Origin: Thermoplasmata archaeon
Lineage (GTDB): Archaea > Thermoplasmatota > Thermoplasmata > Lutacidiplasmatales > UBA184
DNA length: 57,293 nucleotides
Direction: 5' to 3'
Assembly: GCA_021809545.1 (NCBI GenBank)
Contig: JAKAYL010000005.1
Span: forward strand, 1-57,293
Numbering within the stretch: position 1 is the first letter of the stretch; every line of letters starts with the position of its first letter. Positions 42,201 through 49,461 of the stretch are shown here, one piece after another. The notes beneath the pieces are model-generated. The model was not told the DNA's origin, ran no database searches, and saw nothing but the letters and a program-made list of their open reading frames with translations. The position numbers and the translations under genes were made by a program.

Positions 42201-44437
42201 GTCGCGGGTTGCCAAAGGATAGTCCCTGTAAGGGAACCCCCCAGCGCCGTGGGGGTCAAGGTCACCTGGAGGGGGGCTGCGGAGGAGGGATAGGGCACGC
42301 CATTGATGAGGAGTTCCGCTGTGACGGTCGTGCTCCAATTCCCATTGTCCCGGATGGTGACATCGACGAAGGTCCGGCTCTGGAAGGATACCGAGGTCGG
42401 TTGGACCGAGACCTGGCTCACGGCCCAGTCTTCTCCGGAATTGATGTTCGTGGGGGGCACGGTCTTCGAGCTTACGAACCCCGCCAGCCAGTCAAATCCG
42501 TCGTACGCGACGGCAGCCTGGGTGCCTGTCGAGGTCACAACGGGGGAAGTGAGTGGCCCCATGGTCGGGGCAGCTAGAGCGGCAAGGTCGAAGGAAGTGG
42601 AAAGGGCGGGGCCTTGTCCTACAGGTGCGTAGGTCAGGGCGAGGTTGTTGTTGGAGACACACGCGCCCGTACAGAGATAGGAGGTCGCTCCGGTGTTGAG
42701 GGTCAGGGTGCTGTAGACTGCGTTTGAGCCAAGGTAGATGGCGGCTGGAAGACCGACGATGGGGGCCTGGCTGATTGCACTGGTGTGCAGGGGTAGACTT
42801 CCTGGTGCCGCGGTATTCGCCGTGGAGGACTTGATCCCGAAACTGGCCGAGTAGTACGAGGCCGTGCCGCAACTGAAGGCATCGCCACCCATCAGCCAAG
42901 CTCCCCGACCATTCGTCACCGCAGAGTTCAGGGCTTGGGCGTCTTGGATCGACATGCAGGAGTTAGCGGCTGACACGGACGAGACATTCCCCATGTCCCA
43001 GACGATCACATTGTAGTTCTGGAGGTTGGTGGCCCCTGTGCCTCCCCACGTGATGGTCTGCGAGGCCGGCGGGGCCGAAAGGGTGGAGAAGGGGATGTTG
43101 GCGGAGGCGAAGTCGGTCGTCAGATAGACGAACGGGTCCCCGGAGATCCCTTGGGGTACGCCGGTGCCGTCGATCAGTACGGTGTTGGGGTAGACGGTAA
43201 CGATGAGCGGGGCGATGGGAAGGCTGGACAGCGAGACCGTGGCCGTGATGGTCGCGGGTCCGTCGCCGATCGGAAGCTTCCCCGTGGCGTTCCAGAAGGC
43301 CGTCACCCGCACTCCGGACTGGAAAGCCCCGATGGGGAAGCTGGTATTGAAGGACCACTTCTGGGTACAAACGGTCTGGGAGGGGCAGAAGTTGCCCGAG
43401 CCGACTGTGAACGTCAGGTTGGCGAGGCCGCCTACCGGTCCCGAGTTTGCGAGGGTGGCCACGATGGTGGTGTTCTGGTGGATGGTGGGGTTCCCTGGGC
43501 TCGCACTCAGGACGACCGTCAAGCTCGCGCCCTGCGAGGACGAGAACTGGGCGTAGAGGACGGCGGAGTTGCTGAGACCGCTGGTGTCCGTGGCGCTGAT
43601 GAGCACCGGGAAGGACTTGCCGAGGGCGGAAGAGCTGGTGGTGAGGTTGACCGTTTCCCAGAGGCCAAGATTGGGCACGTAGGTCATCTTCACCTTGCAG
43701 TTCGTGATGGGATTCGCTGAACAGGAGGCGGGAACGCCGACCCCGCTCACCGGTGAGGGGAGCGAAGTGACGTTGGCGTAGACGTTCGAAGTGGAAATGA
43801 TCCTGGGGTCCTTGATCTGGGCCCACACGTAGAAGGGACCTGCGCCGACCACTGGGGAGGGCACCGTGCCGTCCGAGATGAACATGGGAGGGATGTTGGC
43901 CTGGGATCCGGGCAAGGTCACGGACAGGAGGAGGACGTTCTTCACGGCATCCACGATCGTGATGGTCACGTTGTCTCCCGAGGACGAGAGAGGGTAGTAT
44001 CCGGGGCAAAGGATCGAACTGTTCAGGGGAAGGACCCAGGTCTGGCCGGCGGACCAGGTCGTGGCCCCGATCAGTCCCTGGCTCAAGGAATAGGGATTGT
44101 GACAGGTAGTGGCTCCGGGAGTGGCCTTGGAGCTGATGTAGAAGTTGAGCCCCCCACCGCTCAGAACAGGGCCCGAAACGTACGTGACGTTCACGAAGTT
44201 CTCGGTCCCGCCGCTCACTCCCAACGTTGCCTGGAACTGGGAAACGGACTGCTTGGCAGGTCCCGGCAAGCTGGAGACAAAGAAGAAGATCGACGAGAAG
44301 AGAGTGACCGTGATAGCTAGGATCAGAATGGTCCCAATGATGTCCGAGACCCCTCGTTTCCTGTGGAGTCGGGAGGCCTTCCGGCTGTTGTTCGTTCCGT
44401 TTTGGCTCTTCGCCCTGCTAAATCTATTTTGCAGCAT
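39263..44437 (-). CDS. giant pilin-anchored multidomain surface protein
   Basis: A 1724-residue exported protein. The N-terminus has the archaeal type IV pilin signal 'RKRGVSDIIGTILILAITVT': basic run, processing after Gly29, then a membrane helix to about 55. The rest is outside the cell. Two Rossmann-like glutaminase-fold domains can be recognised, near 416-600 ('VIVWDMGN', 'GRGAWLMGGDAF') and 779-950 ('VLVVDDTLHS', 'LVVWNSGM', 'LLYLGGGL'). Each is next to a CARDB-like beta-sandwich (about 671 and 1031). Two MAM or jelly-roll-like domains follow (about 1151-1400 and 1424-1640), then a Pro-rich tail. No protease motif is visible. A leader hairpin and AT-rich promoter precede it. Confidence 0.8.
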   Translation of the reverse strand: MLQNRFSRAKSQNGTNNSRKASRLHRKRGVSDIIGTILILAITVTLFSSIFFFVSSLPGPAKQSVSQFQATLGVSGGTENFVNVTYVSGPVLSGGGLNFYISSKATPGATTCHNPYSLSQGLIGATTWSAGQTWVLPLNSSILCPGYYPLSSSGDNVTITIVDAVKNVLLLSVTLPGSQANIPPMFISDGTVPSPVVGAGPFYVWAQIKDPRIISTSNVYANVTSLPSPVSGVGVPASCSANPITNCKVKMTYVPNLGLWETVNLTTSSSALGKSFPVLISATDTSGLSNSAVLYAQFSSSQGASLTVVLSASPGNPTIHQNTTIVATLANSGPVGGLANLTFTVGSGNFCPSQTVCTQKWSFNTSFPIGAFQSGVRVTAFWNATGKLPIGDGPATITATVSLSSLPIAPLIVTVYPNTVLIDGTGVPQGISGDPFVYLTTDFASANIPFSTLSAPPASQTITWGGTGATNLQNYNVIVWDMGNVSSVSAANSCMSIQDAQALNSAVTNGRGAWLMGGDAFSCGTASYYSASFGIKSSTANTAAPGSLPLHTSAISQAPIVGLPAAIYLGSNAVYSTLTLNTGATSYLCTGACVSNNNLALTYAPVGQGPALSTSFDLAALAAPTMGPLTSPVVTSTGTQAAVAYDGFDWLAGFVSSKTVPPTNINSGEDWAVSQVSVQPTSVSFQSRTFVDVTIRDNGNWSTTVTAELLINGVPYPSSAAPLQVTLTPTALGGSLTGTILWQPATVGTVTVGALIVPPTNDSNAGNNLMMSSLFNPQVFVSYSVLVVDDTLHSVKATFPDDTNTTVIPALIAAGFSQTTINTTYINTGCGTVANILSNYNLVVWNSGMVTYTAGTYCPLTDPDANLLAGFLINGGKSSSLLYLGGGLMTVPTTDTIVNSFANTYLGTALTGAQTPLYVSSVIGRTGDTVGNGMNIPYVTSNSANRNYTCAPSGIGVGSLYYNVTSAPADYWTGQSYCAATDTQGVTGWKSAYWAFSLINTNDSQQLNLTMLRVATFFGRILPNSDTIVTTPDITFSVLTSPWTNFDNMHPQLQEQYLIRVNVTNFGGATAQNVAVSIYDGSHILGTQSLAVGGSSVSSTGSALLGVGQFSVPWTPLYAGVNEITAVITSSTAGQILPGIANFATGNLTVYFFYDATKDNSNAWTHSQLTLYQANVAPQSCDQPSPGSSAYYWDGHAVPQEWPTAVSQGVPCSYSGTNYAGPDSWGMDGQTCYNTQWQCASLAIMDSTGNPNSVQWAFTSPITIPAGSTTATATWWMKYNMATYTNGGAICITTNPANLPSGSSWSYTQYLANCDINNPGPTPTNNQTTVQVYDGGGTCYLEPVFTGPSAGGTGGWQSETVDLSRYIGSTVYIAFGYVEGDTTNCGTSSVSAQTGWFIDNFKVTVGSSQSNTPYVSGATSVPTDVWGVYSGAALSPSLAALHAGAPPTGSAWVSAAWDGSTAVMDPNMWDSLYSRPIDLSTAINAQLTFNYLFSNVFWVGPSSLGPCYVMTADPAQNLELEIAQANTANWVVVWSANSEEYTGCTGYPTVVGYTYSSYNVYEYYGYLSGHTATVSTWGWRPVQLNLNGYTGQVIQLRFVEGTNNGGNGAPGGSEAYDTNVCYPMTTYTNAKCNPGNTPLPTGGMISGIYVTGNTSIHPGPGPNVVTPPLTTVSHTVVGHQPPLQRTPGPGSAPGVSSTFSFDSAQVARQDGQLLLARWELTQPA

Positions 44438-44454
44438 TTAAGCTACTCCGTCAG

Positions 44455-44487
44455 GTGGGCCCACAAAAGAGGAACTACGGGGCCCAC
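44455..44487 (-). promoter_or_regulatory. hairpin in the 5' leader of the giant surface protein gene
   Basis: GTGGGCCC (44455-44462) and GGGCCCAC (44480-44487) form a perfect 8-bp stem with a 17-nt loop. It lies 18-50 nt before the start codon and downstream of the AT-rich promoter, so it should be in the mRNA leader. Confidence 0.45.
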
Positions 44488-44498
44488 TCACTCGCTTA

Positions 44499-44525
44499 CG
44501 TATAATACCGCCGTAAATATATAAC
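44499..44525 (-). promoter_or_regulatory. TATA-rich promoter of the giant surface protein gene
   Basis: Two TATA-like boxes on the minus strand: GGTTATATATTTACGG (44510-44525) and GGTATTATACG (44499-44509). Either would give a leader of about 35-55 nt before the ATG at 44437. Confidence 0.5.
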
Positions 44526-44596
44526 CCCCGCGACAGGCCTTGACAGGCTCCGGCTTCCGCGGGGGGGTCCGTCCCCAGTGCGAAGGCGGCTTCGGC

Positions 44597-45511
44597 TCAG
44601 GTGCCGGCCGTGCGTTTCGTTCCCTTGCGAGATTTCTCAGGCTGTGCCGCCTCTGCGAGGCGCTGTTTGGCCAGGTCCACGTACGCGGGGGAGATGTCGT
44701 AGCCCAGGTACGTCCGGCCCAACTGGGCGGCCGCGAGGCACGTGGTCCCGGCCCCGCAGAACGGGTCGAGGACCACATCCCCCTCGTACGTGAGAAGCTG
44801 GATGCACCGGTACGGCAACTCGATCGGAAAGGGGGCCGGGTGCCCGACCCGGGAGGCCGATTCCGGATAGAAGGACCAGACGCTTTTGGTCCAGGCGAGG
44901 AACTGGTTCTTGGTGATGGTGGGCTTCTTCCCCCGGCCCGGCCGGCCATAGCTCCCTTTGGAGAAGACCAGGATGTACTCGTGGACGTCCCGGAGTGTCG
45001 GGTTCGAGGGGGAGCACCAGCTCCCCCAGGCGGTGGAGGCGCCGGCGCCGGCCCCCTTGTCCCAGATGATCTCCCCGCGCATCCGGAATCCCGCGGAGTC
45101 CATGGACTCGATCACGTGCTTGTGGAAAGGGATGTAGGGCTTCCGCCCGACGTTCGCGATGTTCACGCAGGCCCGTCCCCCGTCGACCAGGACACGGTAG
45201 GTCTCGGCAAAGACCTCCGCGAGGAGCCGGGAGTATTCCCGCAGATCGAGGTTCTCATCGTACTCCTTTCCCACGTTGTAGGGGGGCGAGGTGACCATCA
45301 GGTGGACGCTGCGGTCCGGCAGCTCCTCCATGTGGCGAGCATCCTTCGCAAAGACCTGGTTGCGAAGGTTGGCAGGAAGGGGGTTCTCTGCGGCCAGGGT
45401 CCTGGGGGATGGCCGCTCGCCCGTGTAGAGGCGTCCCCGATAGAACGGGGTGGAGTCGTGCCCTTCCCGGCGGGAAGAGCCGAACTTCTGTGTGCGTGTC
45501 CGCAGCGCCAT
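44597..45511 (-). CDS. orphan DNA methyltransferase (N4-cytosine/N6-adenine, beta class)
   Basis: A 304-residue site-specific DNA methyltransferase. Catalytic motif IV 'MVTSPPYNVGKEYDE' precedes the SAM-binding motif I 'VLDPFCGAGTTCLAAAQLGR', the beta-class order. 'GEIIWDKGAGAG' and 'TLRDVHEYILVFSKG' are usual between them. SPPY fits either N4-cytosine or N6-adenine methylation. The specificity cannot be read. No restriction endonuclease gene lies beside it, so it may be a regulatory or anti-restriction methylase, or half of a decayed system. It borders the accessory segment that follows. Confidence 0.87.
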   Translation of the reverse strand: MALRTRTQKFGSSRREGHDSTPFYRGRLYTGERPSPRTLAAENPLPANLRNQVFAKDARHMEELPDRSVHLMVTSPPYNVGKEYDENLDLREYSRLLAEVFAETYRVLVDGGRACVNIANVGRKPYIPFHKHVIESMDSAGFRMRGEIIWDKGAGAGASTAWGSWCSPSNPTLRDVHEYILVFSKGSYGRPGRGKKPTITKNQFLAWTKSVWSFYPESASRVGHPAPFPIELPYRCIQLLTYEGDVVLDPFCGAGTTCLAAAQLGRTYLGYDISPAYVDLAKQRLAEAAQPEKSRKGTKRTAGT

Positions 45512-45683
45512 CGAGCCGGCGGGATAGACCCCGCGTCTCGTCTTGAGCCTTTCCGTCGTCCGGGGTTCTTATGGAGTACAACAATTATTTCACCCCCCCA
45601 CCGGGGGAGGGGGTCCAAGTGGAGGTCAATGGGGAAAGTTAGGAGGAGGGGGGTCAAGGGGGGAGGCCTCTTCCGGCCGGTCC

Positions 45684-46118
45684 ATGACCAAGCTCACGGA
45701 CCGGAAGATAGCCTACCTGATCCGCCAATCCCAGGCAGACTGGATCTATCCTCCGGAGTCCTTGGGGCAGATGGCGCTCGGTGGGGAGTGACGAAGCGGC
45801 GACTGCATCAATTACTTCAGCAGTGGCGCACTACCGGAGTCGTGCCCCGACTCAATCGCAAGCGTCGACCTTCCGCTCCTCCCCTGACCGAGGGCCAGAA
45901 AGCCCTCCTCGCCCGAGAGTGGCAGCGGACCCGCAAGGGCCCCACCAAGCTCTGGAGGGCGCTCCAAGGCCGGGGCTTCGATCTTCCCCACGAAAAGGTC
46001 TACCAATACGCCAAGAGCCAGGGTTGGAGCCGCCCCAACCCTCGCAAGCAGCGGAAGCGCTCCCGGTGCCGCTACGAGCGGGAACACTCGGGCTCCCTGC
46101 TCCACGGAGACTGCCACC
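45684..46118 (+). pseudogene. integrase-type (IS481-like) transposase, frameshifted and truncated
   Basis: The N-terminal half of a DDE transposase. 'MTKLTDRKIAYLIRQSQADW' opens in one frame, which stops at TGA 45789. The homology continues in another frame as 'WGVTKRRLHQLLQQWRTTGV' and 'HEKVYQYAKSQGWSRPNPRK' up to 'YEREHSGSLLHGDCHH', where the first catalytic Asp would lie. Then it ends abruptly at about 46118 against the surface-protein fragment. The remaining catalytic Asp and Glu are absent. So it carries both a frameshift and a 3' deletion and is dead. The 625-aa ORF-track frame is mostly antisense to the methyltransferase. Confidence 0.72.
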
Positions 46119-46496
46119 ACCTTCCCGGAGGTCAACGGGAGCTACATCTATTCGGTCGGTGCGGTCAGAGGCTACACGGTGGGCCTGTCCTCCGGGACAG
46201 TCAAGGTGAGCGGTCAGACCGTGAGCCAGTCCGTGGCCTTCACCAGCTCCTCCGCGTCAAAGGGGAAGACCAACCAATCCACAGGGTTGCTCGGTCTCCC
46301 GGGATACGAGGGCTTTGTCCTCATCGGAGTGAACGTGTCGATCGTGGTTGCGCTCTTGACCGTGGCACTTCTTCGCAGCCACAACAAGCCAGCCACCAAG
46401 TTCTCAAAGATTGGTGACGGGAAGGGACAGCAAGACGGTATCAAGGACTCAAAGAACATTGCCGATGGGGCGGCAAGTGAGCCAGCGGCAGAGTGA
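46107..46496 (+). pseudogene. C-terminal fragment of a thermopsin/S-layer-type surface protein
   Basis: A frame open through the transposase junction gives 'FPEVNGSYIYSVGAVRGYTV', then 'SSGTVKVSGQTVSQSVAFTS', a beta-sandwich repeat seen near the C-terminus of many Thermoplasmata secreted proteins. A linker and one membrane helix follow ('GFVLIGVNVSIVVALLTVAL'), then a short charged cytoplasmic tail. All of the extracellular domain is missing. There is no start codon of its own before about 46179. It is the anchored tail of a lost large protein. Confidence 0.6.
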
Positions 46497-46643
46497 ATCT
46501 GCTTCAGAACTCGAACGTCCCCAGTCTCTCGCCAATTACCCATAACGGGGGGGATGGCCCACCCGGTCCGTCGACCGAGGTGCCTGCAGTTCCGCCGATA
46601 AGGATAAGTAAGTTGCATGGCTTGGCTAATTGGTGCAATCCTC

Positions 46644-47078
46644 ATGAAGCGGAAGGTACGGGTGGGACACTGTTACCGATGTGTCTACACATGGCGAATG
46701 CGCCGAAGAGTGCCCATGATGTGCCCCCGGTGTAAGTCGCGCCGGTATCGGATACCAAGGATTCGTCCCGTAACCGAGGGAGAAGGCCTCGGTATCGGCG
46801 AGGTCATTGCCCCGCACCGGTCCGAGATCCTCCGCATTTCCCGGAAGTTCGGCGCTAGAGATGTGTGGGTCTTCGGCTCGGTGCGACGCAGTGAGGCCAC
46901 TGAGGGAAGCGACGTGGACCTGATGGTCTCTTGGACCGGCCCCCATTCACTCTTGCAGAAGGTCGCGCTACAGCAGGCCCTTGAGACGGCCTTGGGAAGG
47001 CCAGTGGACCTTGTCAGCCGAGGAGGGTTGCATTGGTCTATTGAGCCCCAAGTGGAGTCCGAGGCAGTTCGGCTATGA
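46644..47078 (+). CDS. mntA: MntA-like nucleotidyltransferase antitoxin with N-terminal zinc ribbon
   Basis: A minimal nucleotidyltransferase: 'VWVFGSVRRSEATEGSDVDL' is the GSx10DxD active site. In type VII toxin-antitoxin systems MntA AMPylates the partner HepT toxin and blocks it. Unusually, the first 40 or so residues are a zinc ribbon ('CYRCVYTWRMRRRVPMMCPR'), similar to ribbons on other archaeal regulators. ATG 46644 (MKRKVRV) or ATG 46617 are possible starts; 46644 puts the ribbon near the N-terminus. Its stop overlaps the hepT start by 4 bp. Confidence 0.78.
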   Translation: MKRKVRVGHCYRCVYTWRMRRRVPMMCPRCKSRRYRIPRIRPVTEGEGLGIGEVIAPHRSEILRISRKFGARDVWVFGSVRRSEATEGSDVDLMVSWTGPHSLLQKVALQQALETALGRPVDLVSRGGLHWSIEPQVESEAVRL

Positions 47079-47437
47079 AGGGGCGGGAAGGAAGGGACCG
47101 GTTCCTTGTCGACGAGATGCTCACCCACCTGACGCTCCTTGTCCAGATTTCGGAAAGAGGAAAGTCTCAGTTCATGGTGCCTGAGGGTTCAGAGTCCAGG
47201 TATGCTGCTGAACACGCACTTGAGCTCTTTGCTGAAGCGGCAGAAAAGGTGAGCGGGGCTTTCGAGAAGGCCAACCCGAGAATCCCTTGGCAGCGCTTTC
47301 GGCCACTCCGAAGACGTGTGGCCCATCCCTACGACCCTGGTTCTGCCGCAGTGAATGTCGAAGAGCTGTGGGAATTCCTGGCTCACGATGTTCCCGGCTT
47401 GAGGAGATTGCTCAGACGCGCGCGCTTTCCACCCTAG
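47075..47437 (+). CDS. hepT: HEPN-domain toxin HepT-like
   Basis: A 120-residue helical protein. 'LRRRVAHPYDPGSAAVNVEE' holds the HEPN Rx4HxY RNase motif of HepT. The rest ('EHALELFAEAAEKVSGAFEK') is the four-helix HEPN bundle. In known systems HepT cleaves RNA and is silenced by AMPylation of its Tyr by MntA. Its ATG overlaps the mntA stop codon (ATGA), so the pair is translated together. It sits in the accessory segment just before the IS1634 element, typical of mobile toxin-antitoxin cargo. Confidence 0.78.
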   Translation: MKGREGRDRFLVDEMLTHLTLLVQISERGKSQFMVPEGSESRYAAEHALELFAEAAEKVSGAFEKANPRIPWQRFRPLRRRVAHPYDPGSAAVNVEELWEFLAHDVPGLRRLLRRARFPP

Positions 47438-47504
47438 CCGGACTTCGACACGGGTACCATGACCGTACCCGCCGGTATTCCGGAGTAAGTTCACCCCCCC
47501 TTTC

Positions 47505-47513
47505 GTATACTAC
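47505..47513 (+). repeat. 9-bp repeat at left end of IS1634-family element
   Basis: GTATACTAC, identical and in the same orientation as the copy at 49239-49247. It overlaps the transposase stop codon (47510-47512). Confidence 0.5.
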
Positions 47514-49207
47514 ACGCCCAACCCGGTCCAGCCCTTATGGAAGGCCCCTTCGTCCAGTTCCACAGCGTGAATGATGGCCCGCTGCTCCGCCGTGGGTTCC
47601 GTGACCCGTCGGAACGCAACCCCGGTCTTCCCGACCGCCATCTGGTTCACCACCATCGTTCGGAACTTCCGTACCGCGCCCCACCCCGTCATCGGGCGGT
47701 CCTCCTCTTGGAGACCTGCCTCCCGCACCCGCTTCTCTATGATCCGTTCCATCAGGTAGGCGAGCTCACAGAGCACCAGATGTGCAACAATTCGGCGCTC
47801 CAACCGGTGGTTGAGCGGCCTGACCTCCAGGACGCTCTTGATTTCCCGCCACCCTCGCTCGATCACCGTCAGCCCTTGATAGAGCTTCGCCACTCGCTCG
47901 ACCGGGAGTTCCGTGTCCGTGGAGAGCACCCACCACCCCGCCCATTGTTGGGTCCGCGCCACCTTCTCCTTCCACTCGGAGGTCAGCCCCTGGAAGGAGT
48001 CCTCGTCAAACCCTAGGTCGAAGAGATCCTGCAACCCGACCTTCCGCAACTCGGACTGCGCTCCCTTCAGGATCTCGTGGTGGTGCATCTTCCCCGCCTG
48101 CTTGCGCCACCGGGCGAGAATCCGTTTCCCCTCCTCTTGGCGGTGCCGGAGGGTCACAAGCTCCTCCTTGCGCCGTTTCTCGTTCAGGAGCACCACATGG
48201 CGCCCTCCGTCAGGGGTCACCACCTCCCGGGCCACATTCGTATCGCTGACTTTCACCGCCTTGACCCTCGCCGCGAGGGTCAGCGCCTCCTGCGCCATCT
48301 TCGTGCTGTTCTTCTCTGCCAGCACGTAGTGGAACCCGTGCCCAACCAAGTCCTTCACGATGTCCTTGGTGCGCATGCCCCGGTCCCCCACGTAGACCCC
48401 GCCCTCCAGGTCGAACACCTTCTGTAGACGCTCGCGCATCCCTCGGACTGTGGTCTCGTCCTTCGTGTTCCCGGAGTAAACCTGTGAGGTGACTGGGAAC
48501 CCCTCCGGGGTCACCACCATGCCCCAGTTCACTTGGGGGCGACCATCCACTCCGTCTCGTGAATACCCAAACTGGACCAGCCCCTCGGGATCACGTTCGC
48601 AGTAGGTGGAGGTGAGATCATGGTAGAGCACCTCAGGGGCCGCGGAGAGCGGCTTCACCACGTCTCGGTAGATGCGCTGTTCCAGCGCATCTTGGCGAAG
48701 GAAAAGCCGGTCCATGGCCCGGTAGAAGCTGTTGTCGTATCGGGGGGCGTCCCCGTAGCCGAGGAGGAAGGGGGTGGCCGATTCGTTCAACCATGCAAGG
48801 AGACCGCACTTGCTCATGGGGTCGGCAAGTCGGTTGAGGACCATGGTCTCGACAGCCCGCTCCACGCGGGCCTTGCCGGGAACTCCATTGAAAGCCTCCA
48901 GGGCAAGACGATGGAGGCCCAGCTTCCACCACAAGAAGTGACCGAGCGCCTCCCGACCGTACGTCCAACTCTGGGTGACCCGGATCTGGGTGACATCCGT
49001 CAGTAAGGTCGTCGAGTGAGAGGGAAGGAGAGGGTTCGTGGCGATCCACTGCTGGAGCGCGGAGACCTGTTCCGCGGTGACACGACCGAAGTTGACGATG
49101 ATCTGGGTCTGGACTTTGGATCCAACGCGGCGGCTACGCGCCAGCCGCGCGTAGATCCGCCCGTGAGGGCGGACCACATTGAGATAGAACCCGGGTCCCT
49201 GGGGCAT
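47510..49207 (-). CDS. IS1634-family transposase
   Basis: A full-length DDE transposase. 'LYHDLTSTYCERDPE' holds the first Asp, 'GGVYVGDRGMRTKDIV' the second, and 'QGLTVIERGWREIKSVLEVR' the Glu block, followed by 'PLNHRLERRIVAHLVLCELA'. From the ATG at 49207 it is 565 residues, typical for the family. The ORF-track start is a TTG at 49219. A TATA box CTTATATCTG (minus strand, 49228-49237) lies about 25 nt before 49207, favouring that ATG and a leaderless transcript. No frameshift is seen, so the element may be active. Confidence 0.88.
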   Translation of the reverse strand: MPQGPGFYLNVVRPHGRIYARLARSRRVGSKVQTQIIVNFGRVTAEQVSALQQWIATNPLLPSHSTTLLTDVTQIRVTQSWTYGREALGHFLWWKLGLHRLALEAFNGVPGKARVERAVETMVLNRLADPMSKCGLLAWLNESATPFLLGYGDAPRYDNSFYRAMDRLFLRQDALEQRIYRDVVKPLSAAPEVLYHDLTSTYCERDPEGLVQFGYSRDGVDGRPQVNWGMVVTPEGFPVTSQVYSGNTKDETTVRGMRERLQKVFDLEGGVYVGDRGMRTKDIVKDLVGHGFHYVLAEKNSTKMAQEALTLAARVKAVKVSDTNVAREVVTPDGGRHVVLLNEKRRKEELVTLRHRQEEGKRILARWRKQAGKMHHHEILKGAQSELRKVGLQDLFDLGFDEDSFQGLTSEWKEKVARTQQWAGWWVLSTDTELPVERVAKLYQGLTVIERGWREIKSVLEVRPLNHRLERRIVAHLVLCELAYLMERIIEKRVREAGLQEEDRPMTGWGAVRKFRTMVVNQMAVGKTGVAFRRVTEPTAEQRAIIHAVELDEGAFHKGWTGLGV

Positions 49208-49238
49208 GGAGAGGGACAAGTCGCCGGCAGATATAAGA

Positions 49239-49247
49239 GTATACTAC
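49239..49247 (+). repeat. 9-bp repeat at right end of IS1634-family element
   Basis: GTATACTAC, identical to the left-end copy at 47505-47513. It lies just upstream of the transposase TATA box. Confidence 0.5.
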
Positions 49248-49461
49248 TATAGACGATGGCACATATACTACAACAAATCGGACATCGGCGTGGGAGGTCC
49301 TCTCAAAAGCTCAATTTGTCGAAGTCCGGCCCAATCTCAGAACCTGCGATTGTGCCACCAATCAGCGGCGGATTCCGAAGGACCCATAGCTTCTTCTTCA
49401 GGGAAACCGTGCCTGAGCATGTGAGATCTTGGCGGTTCTCACTTGAAATCGACCGGGCAGA

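Larger units (their letters stand above)
47505..49247 (-). mobile_element. IS1634-family insertion sequence
   Basis: About 1.74 kb holding one intact transposase. GTATACTAC occurs in the same orientation at both proposed ends (47505-47513 and 49239-49247). Because GTATAC is palindromic, the ends could be terminal repeats (GTATACT inverted, 7 bp) or a target-site duplication. Exact boundaries are uncertain. The left copy overlaps the transposase stop codon. Confidence 0.6.

Noticed and set aside
45770-45795. Programmed -1 frameshift in the transposase
   Set aside because: There is no convincing slippery A-run or following structure, and the gene is truncated downstream anyway; simple decay explains it.
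44540-46417. 625-aa plus-strand ORF
   Set aside because: Its first two thirds are antisense to the methyltransferase gene and low-complexity; only the end carries the transposase remnant, listed separately.
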